Positions 7,706 through 14,452 of a stretch of 16,757 nucleotides of DNA are shown piece after piece; the stretch's first letter is position 1, and every line of letters begins with the position of its first letter. Source of the stretch: Pseudomonadota bacterium (GTDB lineage Bacteria; Pseudomonadota; Alphaproteobacteria; Rhizobiales; Hyphomicrobiaceae); assembly GCA_023410905.1 (NCBI GenBank), contig JAEYPL010000355.1, forward strand, positions 1-16,757. Reading direction: 5' to 3'. Under the pieces are notes generated by a model. The model did not search any database, had not been told where the DNA came from, and saw only the letters and a program-made list of their open reading frames with translations. The translations under genes and the position numbers were made by a program.

Positions 7706-7741
7706 CGTGCGGGAAAGTTCAGCGCGGCGAAGGCGAGTTTC

Positions 7742-8494
7742 ATGAGGCTTCAGGAGCGTATTGCGCTGGTCACGGGCGCCGGCAACGGCATCGGCCGCGC
7801 CATGGCGCATGTCTTCGCGCGCGAGGGCGCACACGTCTACGTCAGCGATGTCGATGGCAGCGCCGCGGAGAGTGTCGTTGCCGAGATACGCGCCACTGGC
7901 GGTGCAGCGACGGCACAGACGTGCGATGTCTCGCGCGGCCAGGATGTGACGGCGCTCTTCCGCACCATTCAGAGCGCACACGGCAAGCTCGATGTGATCA
8001 TCAACAATGCCGGCCTCAATGTGCGCGAGGATTTCCGCCATCTCTCGGACGCGGACTGGGTGCGCATTCGTGAAGTCAATCTCGACGGCGTGGTGCGCGT
8101 TGCGCGTGATGGCTTCGAGTTGCTGAAGGCTTCGGGGCGCGGCTCGCTCGTGAACCTTGCGTCGATCATGGCGCATCGCGGCCTGCGCCAGCTCGCCGCC
8201 TACTCCGCCACCAAGGGCGCAGTATCCGCGCTCACGCGTGCGCTCGCCGTCGAGTACGCGCCCTTCAATATCCGCGTGAATGCGGTGGCGCCGGGGTTCG
8301 TAGAGACGAACCTCACGAGCCGCGTGCTGCGCAATCCCATGATCGCCAAGGCGCTGATCGATCAGACGCCGCTGCGCCGCTTCGGCACGACCGAGGAGAT
8401 CGCGCGCGCCGCGCTGTTCTTCGCGAGTGATGACAGCTCGTTCGTGACGGGTGCCGAGCTCGCCGTCGATGGCGGCATGTCGGCGGGGCTCTAG
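7742..8494 (+). CDS. Short-chain dehydrogenase/reductase (classical SDR)
   Basis: A 250-residue classical SDR with TGAGNGIG at 11-18 (cofactor site), NNAG at 88-91, and the catalytic set S141, Y154 and K158 (YSATK). D36 at the end of the second strand (YVSDVD) predicts NAD(H) over NADP(H). PGFVETN and DGGMSAGL at the C-terminus are typical of the FabG-like group. The substrate cannot be read from the sequence; sugar, polyol, 3-hydroxyacyl and steroid-type dehydrogenases all look alike. GAAGGCGAG before the ATG serves as ribosome-binding site. It lies 36 bases after gor and may be read from the same promoter. Its TAG stop overlaps the stop of the convergent methyltransferase gene. Confidence 0.88.
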   Translation: MRLQERIALVTGAGNGIGRAMAHVFAREGAHVYVSDVDGSAAESVVAEIRATGGAATAQTCDVSRGQDVTALFRTIQSAHGKLDVIINNAGLNVREDFRHLSDADWVRIREVNLDGVVRVARDGFELLKASGRGSLVNLASIMAHRGLRQLAAYSATKGAVSALTRALAVEYAPFNIRVNAVAPGFVETNLTSRVLRNPMIAKALIDQTPLRRFGTTEEIARAALFFASDDSSFVTGAELAVDGGMSAGL

Positions 8495-9522
8495 GCCTTC
8501 TTCCGCACCATCATCTTCGCCAGGAACGCCGTCGACTGTTCGACGGCTTCGAGGCCGGCTTCGCGGAATACGCCGTCGAGATCGTCGATCGCGTAGTGGC
8601 GATAGTACGGTTCGTGAAAGCGCGCGGGAAAGGCTTCGAGCAGGCCATCCCAGTTCGGCCGGTCGCCCATCTGCAGGCTGTCGATGAAGACGAGAAGCCC
8701 GCCCGGCTTCAGCACGCGCGCCATCTCGGCGGCGACGCGCCGGCGCACCTCGGGCGGCAGCTCATGAAACAGAAAGACCGTGGCGACAATGTCCTGGCTC
8801 GCATCTGCGAGCGGGATCGTCTCGGCATTTGCGGCGATCCACTCCACCGGACGCAGATCATTGAGGTGCCGCCGCGCTTCTTCCAGATACGGCCGCGATA
8901 GATCGAGCCCCGAGAGCTTCATCGCCGGATAGGCAAGCCGCACCGCGCGCGTAAACCGTCCCGTGCCGCACGCCACATCGAGCAACCGAATTTTCCGCTG
9001 GTCGCGTCCGTGCATGAAGGCTGCAATCGGCCTCAGCGCCTGCCGACGCATGGCGCCCGCCGCGCCATAGAAGAGCGTCTCTACCTGCAGGTCGTACAAC
9101 CTGGCGGAATCGTCCGTCAGATAGCCGCCCGTCTGGAAATGGAAGTCCTGCACGAAATAGTCGGGGAGATCGTCGCTCACTACAGCCTCGGCCGTTGAGG
9201 CATCGCGCGCATTGCGTCGTGCGAGCGCCGACGGCAGATCGGCAAGCATGTCGCGAATGCGCTTCAACTGCACGGGCAGCGGCGGCTCGTCGCTCATGGG
9301 CGGATAGAGGCCATCGCGCACGGCCGCCGCATCCTGCATGAGCACGCCCATGAGGTCGCGCAACAGCTCGGCCTGCGATGGAATGGGCCCGCGCGGCTTT
9401 TCGGCGGGCGCACGGCCGAGCGCGTTCGTGCGCCAGTCGACGATGCGATTGAGACCGAGGTAGAGGCCAAACCGCACGGCCTGTCCCGCTGCTTGCGCCG
9501 CCATGCCGATCGTGTCTGCCAT
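8491..9522 (-). CDS. Class I SAM-dependent methyltransferase with a long N-terminal region
   Basis: A 343-residue protein whose C-terminal half is a Rossmann methyltransferase: motif I LLDVACGTGRF at 180-190, an acidic SAM-ribose position in GLDLS (205-209), ANAETIPLAD (231-240), and the post-motif RVLKPGGLLVFIDS at 269-282. The first 170 residues are unusual for a small-molecule methyltransferase: an amphipathic start with FGLYLGLNRIVDWRTNALG, then DYFVQDFHFQTGGYL (121-135) and LYDLQVETLFYGAAGAMRR (142-160), which look conserved and not disordered. Substrate unknown; small organic acids, lipids or quinones are possible. GGAG stands 6 bases before the ATG. It lies 12 bases after the hydrolase stop, in the same operon, and it shares a CTAG stop with the SDR gene. 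Confidence 0.85.
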   Translation of the reverse strand: MADTIGMAAQAAGQAVRFGLYLGLNRIVDWRTNALGRAPAEKPRGPIPSQAELLRDLMGVLMQDAAAVRDGLYPPMSDEPPLPVQLKRIRDMLADLPSALARRNARDASTAEAVVSDDLPDYFVQDFHFQTGGYLTDDSARLYDLQVETLFYGAAGAMRRQALRPIAAFMHGRDQRKIRLLDVACGTGRFTRAVRLAYPAMKLSGLDLSRPYLEEARRHLNDLRPVEWIAANAETIPLADASQDIVATVFLFHELPPEVRRRVAAEMARVLKPGGLLVFIDSLQMGDRPNWDGLLEAFPARFHEPYYRHYAIDDLDGVFREAGLEAVEQSTAFLAKMMVRKKA

Positions 9523-9534
9523 GGTCTGCTCCGT

Positions 9535-10665
9535 TCAGCGCTGCTCCGCCAGAAACGCCAGAATGTGCCGTGCCGTTTCCTGGGGCCGTTCCTGCTGCAC
9601 CCAGTGGCCGGCGCCTTCGATGAGATGCACCGCGCTCATGCGTGTGCAGGCCTCTTTCTGCATGCGCTCGATCGCGCCCGGCACCTGATAGATGCCCCAG
9701 TCGCTCTGGCCCGCAATGAAGCACGAGGGTATGTCGATCGTGCGGCCGGAAAGCAGCTCCAGCTCTGGTTGAAAACGCGGCTCTACGCGGGCGCGATACC
9801 AGTTGAGACCGCCCTGGAATGTGGTGCGGCCGTACTCCTGGCTGAATACGCCCATCTCCGCTTCCGGCATCCAGCCACAAGCGGCGATCTCTGCTTCGCT
9901 CGGCATTTCCTTGGAGACCGTCTCGGCCATGCCGTCCACGAGATCCATGACGTAGTACGTCGGCATCTTGGCGAGCTCTTCGGCTGTCCAGCCGGCAAGC
10001 CGGTAGGGCTTGTTCGCTTTCCAGTCGGCGCTCTTGTGGTGGAAATAGGCGCGCAGGAAAGCGTGAACGCCCTGGCTCGCGCCATGCATGTTCGGATCGG
10101 CCTCGCGCGTGCAGTAGTAAGCCTGATAGTGCTTGCGCGGGCGCGAGAGCGCTGCAAGCGTCTCGTGGATGCTCGGGCCCTTGGGGCCGGCACCGGACTT
10201 GATTGCCGGTGGGCCTGAGAACGGCGCGCTCATGAGGATCATGGAGCGGAAAAGGTCGGGCCTCAGAAGCGTGCCGAATGCCGTGACGGTCGCGCCGAAA
10301 TCGTGTCCGATGAGCGAGGCGACCTCGCGAATGCCGAGTGCGTGCACAAGCCCGATGACATCACGCACGAGATTGAAGGGGCGGAACTCGGCAAGGTCCG
10401 CGTCATAGCGGTTGTCCCACCCCGTCGTCCGCCCATAGCCGCGTTGATCCGGCGCAATGACGTAGTATCCGGCCTCGGCCAGCATCGGCATGACCTTGCG
10501 CCAGCTATAGGCCAGCTCTGGGAAGCCATGGAGGAGGAGGAGGCACGGCCGTCCGCGCTCGCCGCATTCGAGCACATGCATATCGAGACCGTTCACCCCG
10601 GGCACAAATCGCGCGGTGATGCCGGCTGGCAGTGTCGGATGATCGAGCGGATCAAGGGCGGGCAT
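9535..10665 (-). CDS. Alpha/beta hydrolase, probable epoxide hydrolase
   Basis: A 376-residue alpha/beta hydrolase with HGFPE (46-50) forming the oxyanion side, nucleophile D122 in GHDFG (an aspartate, as in epoxide hydrolases and haloalkane dehalogenases, not the serine of esterases), D322 in GQSDWG as acid and H354 in GAGHW as base. Y180 (HYQAYY) and Y290 (GLNWYRA) stand where the two lid tyrosines of soluble epoxide hydrolases open the ring, so epoxide hydrolysis to a diol is the best call; the substrate is unknown. In-frame codons run up to 10761, but the ATG at 10665 has GAGGA about 10 bases before it and the family starts nearby, so I start there. It is the first gene of the minus-strand pair, divergent from the enoyl-CoA hydratase gene. 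Confidence 0.84.
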   Translation of the reverse strand: MPALDPLDHPTLPAGITARFVPGVNGLDMHVLECGERGRPCLLLLHGFPELAYSWRKVMPMLAEAGYYVIAPDQRGYGRTTGWDNRYDADLAEFRPFNLVRDVIGLVHALGIREVASLIGHDFGATVTAFGTLLRPDLFRSMILMSAPFSGPPAIKSGAGPKGPSIHETLAALSRPRKHYQAYYCTREADPNMHGASQGVHAFLRAYFHHKSADWKANKPYRLAGWTAEELAKMPTYYVMDLVDGMAETVSKEMPSEAEIAACGWMPEAEMGVFSQEYGRTTFQGGLNWYRARVEPRFQPELELLSGRTIDIPSCFIAGQSDWGIYQVPGAIERMQKEACTRMSAVHLIEGAGHWVQQERPQETARHILAFLAEQR

Positions 10666-10846
10666 TTTGCTTAGTTTCCTCTTTCGCTGTAGGACCTGCC
10701 CGTCTGGTGGCCGCGGGCTCGGAGCGATATCCTGGGCAGGAAACTCTTTCTGGCCCGTCACGGCAAGAGAAACGCGGGCAGGGCACGATGCTCAGGGTAG
10801 GATGAACTTTTTCCAGCAGCCCGCTGAAAGAAAAATGGAGAATGAA
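10666..10846. other. Divergent intergenic region, hydrolase / enoyl-CoA hydratase
   Basis: A 181-base gap expected to hold promoters in both directions. The hydrolase ribosome-binding site (GAGGA on the minus strand, near 10676-10680) and the hydratase site (GGAG at 10837-10840) are visible. I see no convincing promoter boxes, operators or repeats in between. Confidence 0.4.
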
Positions 10847-11638
10847 ATGAGCGACGATCCCGTTCTTTGGACCCTCGATGCGCGCGGCGTCGCGACCGTG
10901 ACCCTCAACCGGCCACAGGTGAACAACGCCTACAACGGCGCCATGATCCAGGGCCTGCACACGGCCATGGATACGCTCGGGGCGGAGAAGGGGCTGCGCG
11001 TCGTCGTGCTCAAGGGCAACGGCAAGCACTTCCAGGCCGGCGCCGACCTCACCTGGATCAACGGTGCCCGCGCCGGTACGCCCGCCGACAATCTCGCCGT
11101 CTCGCGTGCGACGGCGACCGCGGTTGATCGTCTGAACCGGCTACCGGTACCGGTCGTCGCGCTCGTGCAGGGCGGATGCTTCGGCGGCGGCACGGGCGTC
11201 GTCTCAGCGTGCGATGTCGTGATCGCAGCGGACAATGCGCTCTTCTCCATTACAGAGGTGCGCTGGGGTCTCCACGCCAGCGTCATCTTCCCGCAGCTCA
11301 ATGACGCGATCGGCGTGCGCCAGGTGCGCCGCTATGCGCTGACGGGCGAGCGCTTCGGCGCGGAGGAGGCTCGCCGCATCGGTCTCGTGCACGAGGTCGT
11401 GCCGCTCGCCGATCTCGCCGCGCGCGGGGAGAAGATCGTCGCCGCGCTTCTGGAGAACGCACCGGGCGCCATCGCCAAGACCAAGCAGCACATCATGGAG
11501 CACGCCTGGGGCGGGTTTGATGCATCAACCCTCGATGGTCTCATTCAGAGCCATTCGGATCAGCGTCAGACCGCTGAAGCCGCCGAGGGCCTTGCCTCGT
11601 TCGCGGAGAAGCGCAGCGCGCGCTGGGCACCGAAGTAG
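10847..11638 (+). CDS. Enoyl-CoA hydratase/isomerase family, methylglutaconyl-CoA hydratase-like
   Basis: A 263-residue crotonase-fold protein. The oxyanion-hole segments are HFQAGADL (61-68) and GCFGGGTG (110-117). Of the two glutamates of classical enoyl-CoA hydratase, the one in SITEVRWGL is present (E137), but the GGGCEL position reads GGGTGV, so the first glutamate is absent. This pattern, with the following ARG-RRY-LTGERF style, is that of methylglutaconyl-CoA and isohexenylglutaconyl-CoA hydratases (LiuC/AtuE type) of leucine and terpenoid degradation, which I recall as having GGGVGL here. The classification is by memory and not a search. The ATG at 10847 has GGAG 6 bases upstream; in-frame ATGs at 10835 and 10802 would lengthen it. 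No other liu or atu genes are nearby, so the pathway is uncertain. Confidence 0.82.
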   Translation: MSDDPVLWTLDARGVATVTLNRPQVNNAYNGAMIQGLHTAMDTLGAEKGLRVVVLKGNGKHFQAGADLTWINGARAGTPADNLAVSRATATAVDRLNRLPVPVVALVQGGCFGGGTGVVSACDVVIAADNALFSITEVRWGLHASVIFPQLNDAIGVRQVRRYALTGERFGAEEARRIGLVHEVVPLADLAARGEKIVAALLENAPGAIAKTKQHIMEHAWGGFDASTLDGLIQSHSDQRQTAEAAEGLASFAEKRSARWAPK

Positions 11639-11661
11639 CTGCGCTTGGGGCGTCGGGACCG

Positions 11662-11677
11662 GCTTGTCCGTACAAGC
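11662..11677 (+). terminator. Small hairpin after the enoyl-CoA hydratase gene
   Basis: GCTTGT at 11662-11667 pairs with ACAAGC at 11672-11677 across a 4-base loop, 24 bases after the stop codon. The stem is only 6 bp and no T-run follows, so this is a weak terminator candidate. Confidence 0.3.
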
Positions 11678-11723
11678 GACACTGTTCATTGCGTATTCAC
11701 GCCGGCGCCCCTAGTCTCGCCGA

Positions 11724-12089
11724 ATGATGATCATCGGCCTGCGATCCACCATGGTGTTGGGCGCATTCGTCCTTGCTGCCTTGCTGGGGCTGCCTCCGGC
11801 CCCCGCAGCCATCGGGCAAACCGTGAAGTGCTTCGACGACTGGTCGGATGCCGCACCCATCGTGTTGCGCGAAAAGCTGTTGCCGGCCAGGGAGATCCAT
11901 ACCTGGGCCCGCAAGCGGCTAAAGGGTAACGTCGTTCGCGTGACCCTCTGCCAGGATGGCGATCGCTACATCTACCGGGTGCTGGTCCGCGAGCCCAAGG
12001 GGCGGATACGCAACCGTACGGTCGAGGCGCGCGGCCCTCTGGAGACGGCCGACCCGCCCAAGGCCGCAAAGCCGCCCAAAAAGCGTTGA
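11724..12089 (+). CDS. Small exported PepSY-like protein (possible FeuN-type modulator)
   Basis: A 121-residue protein with an N-terminal signal sequence: hydrophobic MVLGAFVLAALLGL, then PPAPAA, with likely cleavage near residue 29. The mature part (about 45-103) resembles a PepSY-type fold: REIHTWARKRLKGNVVRVTL, then GDRYIYRVLVREPKGRIRNR, and it ends in a Lys/Pro tail. C36 and C76 could form a disulfide. It lies 161 bases upstream of the response regulator gene on the same strand. In Sinorhizobium a small exported protein FeuN, encoded just upstream of feuPQ, restrains that two-component system; the position and type agree, but I cannot show homology. No Shine-Dalgarno sequence is visible before the ATG at 11724 or the next ATG at 11751, so the start is less certain. 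Confidence 0.65.
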   Translation: MMIIGLRSTMVLGAFVLAALLGLPPAPAAIGQTVKCFDDWSDAAPIVLREKLLPAREIHTWARKRLKGNVVRVTLCQDGDRYIYRVLVREPKGRIRNRTVEARGPLETADPPKAAKPPKKR

Positions 12090-12250
12090 TCTCCTCCTGC
12101 GACGGATTTGCCGCCCCTTCGGCGTTTCAACGCACGACTGGAATGGCATTCGGAGCTCTGGCCGGCTAAACTGCTGCCCGTCCGACATTTTCGGCAGGTG
12201 GGTGAGTGGTGGCCATGCACGGGGCATCTCAGGCAAGGGGGCGAGACGCC
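12090..12250. other. Leader region of the response regulator gene
   Basis: A 161-base gap. It probably carries the regulator promoter. A CTGCC/GGCAG pair with a nested CCGA/TCGG stem (around 12174-12197) is the only structure I see; no clear -35/-10 boxes. The AGGGGGCGAG stretch just before 12251 is the ribosome-binding site of the regulator. Confidence 0.35.
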
Positions 12251-12922
12251 ATGCGCGTGCTGGTGGTCGAGGATGATCCTGATCTCAATCGTCAGCTTGC
12301 GTCCGCGCTGGTCGATGCCGGCTACGCTGTAGACAGTGCTCACGACGGCGAGGAGGGCTACTTCCTCGGCGAGACAGAGCCCTACGACATCGTAATCCTC
12401 GATATCGGCCTGCCGAAGAAGGATGGCATCAGCGTTCTCGAGCAATGGCGGCGCGCCGAGCGCAACATGCCTGTCATTCTGCTCACAGCGCGCGATCGCT
12501 GGAGCGACAAGGTGCAGGGCATGGATGCCGGCGCCGACGATTATCTCGCCAAACCCTTCCACATGGAGGAGCTCCTCGCCCGCATTCGTGCGCAAGTGCG
12601 CCGGCTTTCGGGACATGCGCGCAGCGAGATCGAGGTCGGCCCGCTGCGTCTCGATACCAAAACGGCGCGCGTCTCGATGGGCGGCCAGCCGGTGAAGCTC
12701 ACCTCGCACGAGTATCGTCTACTCGCCTATCTCATGCATCACAACGAGCGGGTTGTTTCGCGCACCGAGCTCGTCGAGCATCTCTACGATCAGGACTTCG
12801 ATCGCGACTCGAACACGATCGAGGTGTTCATCGGGCGCCTGAGGCGGAAGATCCCCTCCGACATGATCAAGACGGTGCGCGGGCTCGGCTATCGCCTGAC
12901 GCGTGAGGGCGATGAAAGTTAA
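12251..12922 (+). CDS. feuP: OmpR-family response regulator (FeuP/PhoP-like)
   Basis: A 223-residue regulator: receiver domain about 1-115 with acidic pair E7-D8-D9, phosphoacceptor D51 (VILDIGLP), T79 and K101 (YLAKPF); winged-helix DNA-binding domain about 125-220 ending in IEVFIGRLRRKI and TVRGLGYRL. The family binds direct repeats as a dimer when phosphorylated by its partner kinase. The frame is open upstream to 12206, but the ATG at 12251 gives the standard MRVLVVEDD start. The gene overlaps the kinase start by 11 bases, so the two are co-expressed. The phrase SNTIEVFIGRLRRK and the next-door ccm genes fit FeuP of rhizobia, known from memory for iron uptake and osmotic adaptation; PhoP is the more general name. 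Confidence 0.9.
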   Translation: MRVLVVEDDPDLNRQLASALVDAGYAVDSAHDGEEGYFLGETEPYDIVILDIGLPKKDGISVLEQWRRAERNMPVILLTARDRWSDKVQGMDAGADDYLAKPFHMEELLARIRAQVRRLSGHARSEIEVGPLRLDTKTARVSMGGQPVKLTSHEYRLLAYLMHHNERVVSRTELVEHLYDQDFDRDSNTIEVFIGRLRRKIPSDMIKTVRGLGYRLTREGDES

Positions 12923-14297
12923 CTCCCTCGCGTTTCGTCTTTTCGCGACGGCAGCCGTATGGACGCTGCTCGTACTGCCCTTGGCCGGGCTCGTTATCGA
13001 CTACGTCCGACAGCGCGAACTATCATCCGCCCATGATGCGCGCCTCAGTCAGCTTCTGACCCTCGTCATCGCCTTCAGCACGGACGATGGCGGCTTGGAG
13101 CCGCGCTTTCCTCGCAACGTCGGCGAGCCGCTCTTCGAAGTGACGCACTCGGGCTGGTATTGGCAGATCACGCCGCTCGCCGGCAGCACGGGGCGCCGCA
13201 TGGTCTCGGCTTCGCTCGCGAGCGAAGCCATAGCCTTGCCCTCGGCGAGCAACATCATTCCGGACACCAACAACATTCGCTGGACGGAGACGACCGGGCC
13301 GCTGGGTGAGCCGCTCCGTGTCGCCGAGACCGTCTTCAATCTCGGCGATGACGAAGCCCAGAGTAATTATTCCTACGTGGTTGCCGGCAACATGGATTTC
13401 ATCGAGGGTCGGCTCGACGAGTTCCGCCTGCCGCTCGTGATCGCGCTCGCGATCGCCGGCTTCGGACTTGTCGGCGCGACGTTCGTTCAGGTGCGCTATG
13501 GTCTGAAGCCCTTGCGCGCCATCGAGCAGGGTCTCGCCGATATTCGCTCCGGCCGCGCTCAACGCCTCGAGGGTGATCTTCCTGCCGAGATCGAGCCTTT
13601 GCGTGCCGAGCTCAACGCGCTCATCCAGTCCAATCACGACACGATCGATCGCGCCCGCACGCAAGTCGGCAATCTCGCCCATGCCTTGAAGACGCCGCTC
13701 GCGGTCATGATCAACGAAGCGCGTGAGGAGCGCTCACACTTCGGCGACAAGGTCGTCGAGCAGGGCGATATCATGCGCGACCAGATCAACCACTACCTGG
13801 ATCGCGCGCGCGTCGCCGCTCAGCTCAGTGTGATCGGCACCGTGACCGAAATCGAGCCCGTGCTGCGCGGCCTTGTGCGCGCCGTCTCGCGCATCTATCG
13901 CGATCGCCATATCGATATTGCCGTGGACTGTGCACCTAGTGCCCGCTTCCGCGGCGAGCGGCAGGACCTCGAGGAGATGCTCGGCAATCTCATCGACAAC
14001 TCCTGCAAATGGGCCGGCAGTCAGGTGAAGGTTAACGTCGTCGTCCTGGAGGAGGCCGGTGTCGCGCGACCTTATCGTGCGGTCGAGATAATCGTCGATG
14101 ACGATGGTCCTGGTCTCGATGCCGAGCAGCGCGCGCAGGCAGTCAAGCGTGGTCGTCGTCTCGACGAGAGCAAACCGGGATCGGGCCTTGGCCTTTCTAT
14201 CGTCGCGGATCTCGTCCAGTCTTATGGCGGAACTTTCAATTTGGAGGCGGCGCCGGCAGGCGGTCTGAGTGCACGCTTGGTTCTGCCGGCGGCGTGA
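12912..14297 (+). CDS. feuQ: Sensor histidine kinase (FeuQ/PhoQ-like)
   Basis: A 461-residue inner-membrane kinase: first membrane helix about 8-32, a periplasmic sensor domain about 33-172, second helix about 173-195, HAMP-like linker to about 248, then the dimerisation/phosphoacceptor helix NLAHALKTPLAV with H257, N-box NLIDNSCKWA (N363), G1 box VDDDGPGLD (396-404) and G2 box GSGLGLSIVADLVQSYGG. The H-box wording ALKTPLAV and the N-box NSCKWA resemble PhoQ (SLKTPLAV, NACKY). It should autophosphorylate on H257 and pass phosphate to D51 of the regulator just upstream. Start at ATG 12912; a GTG at 12903 would add three residues. It overlaps the regulator gene, and a 155-base gap with repeats follows before ccmI. 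Confidence 0.9.
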   Translation: MKVNSLAFRLFATAAVWTLLVLPLAGLVIDYVRQRELSSAHDARLSQLLTLVIAFSTDDGGLEPRFPRNVGEPLFEVTHSGWYWQITPLAGSTGRRMVSASLASEAIALPSASNIIPDTNNIRWTETTGPLGEPLRVAETVFNLGDDEAQSNYSYVVAGNMDFIEGRLDEFRLPLVIALAIAGFGLVGATFVQVRYGLKPLRAIEQGLADIRSGRAQRLEGDLPAEIEPLRAELNALIQSNHDTIDRARTQVGNLAHALKTPLAVMINEAREERSHFGDKVVEQGDIMRDQINHYLDRARVAAQLSVIGTVTEIEPVLRGLVRAVSRIYRDRHIDIAVDCAPSARFRGERQDLEEMLGNLIDNSCKWAGSQVKVNVVVLEEAGVARPYRAVEIIVDDDGPGLDAEQRAQAVKRGRRLDESKPGSGLGLSIVADLVQSYGGTFNLEAAPAGGLSARLVLPAA

Positions 14298-14336
14298 TGC
14301 CGCAGGGCAATGAACCGGCGTAATTGACGGCCCCCA

Positions 14337-14346
14337 ATGACGTCAT
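14337..14346. repeat. Perfect palindrome ATGACGTCAT
   Basis: A 10-bp perfect inverted repeat in the gap upstream of ccmI, a possible dimeric operator site. It shares the TGACG core with the three direct repeats beside it. Confidence 0.5.
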
Positions 14347-14369
14347 GACACAGCCATGCCAGTGGCTTG

Positions 14370-14379
14370 CCTTGCAAGG
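14370..14379. repeat. Perfect palindrome CCTTGCAAGG
   Basis: A second 10-bp perfect inverted repeat in the same gap, 23 bases from the first. It could be an operator; there is no loop or T-run for it to act as a terminator. Confidence 0.45.
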
Positions 14380-14452
14380 GCCCCAGGTCATCCTTATTGA
14401 CGGGTTCTAAATTGACGTCGCTTCTGGGTTTGGAGCGCTATCGAGGTAAGCG

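Larger units (their letters stand above)
14298..14452. promoter_or_regulatory. Repeat-rich intergenic region upstream of ccmI
   Basis: This 155-base gap holds three direct copies of ATTGACG (14323-14329, 14396-14402, 14411-14417; the last two 15 bases apart), a 10-bp palindrome ATGACGTCAT (14337-14346) and a second one CCTTGCAAGG (14370-14379). TGACG therefore occurs four times on the plus strand. No good -10 box stands 16-18 bases after the TTGACG copies, so I call a regulator-binding region and not a defined promoter. The neighbouring regulator is an obvious candidate to bind it, but this is inference. Confidence 0.5.

Noticed and set aside
8858..9880. Open frame of 340 codons on the minus strand across the hydrolase-methyltransferase junction
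   Set aside because: It is another-frame reading of two genes that have intact catalytic motifs; its Arg/His/Gly-rich product matches nothing.
14397..14443. TTGACG copies as -35 boxes of a ccmI promoter
   Set aside because: The only -10-like stretch (CTATCG near 14438) is 20 bases from the nearest TTGACG, too far for a confident sigma-70 call.
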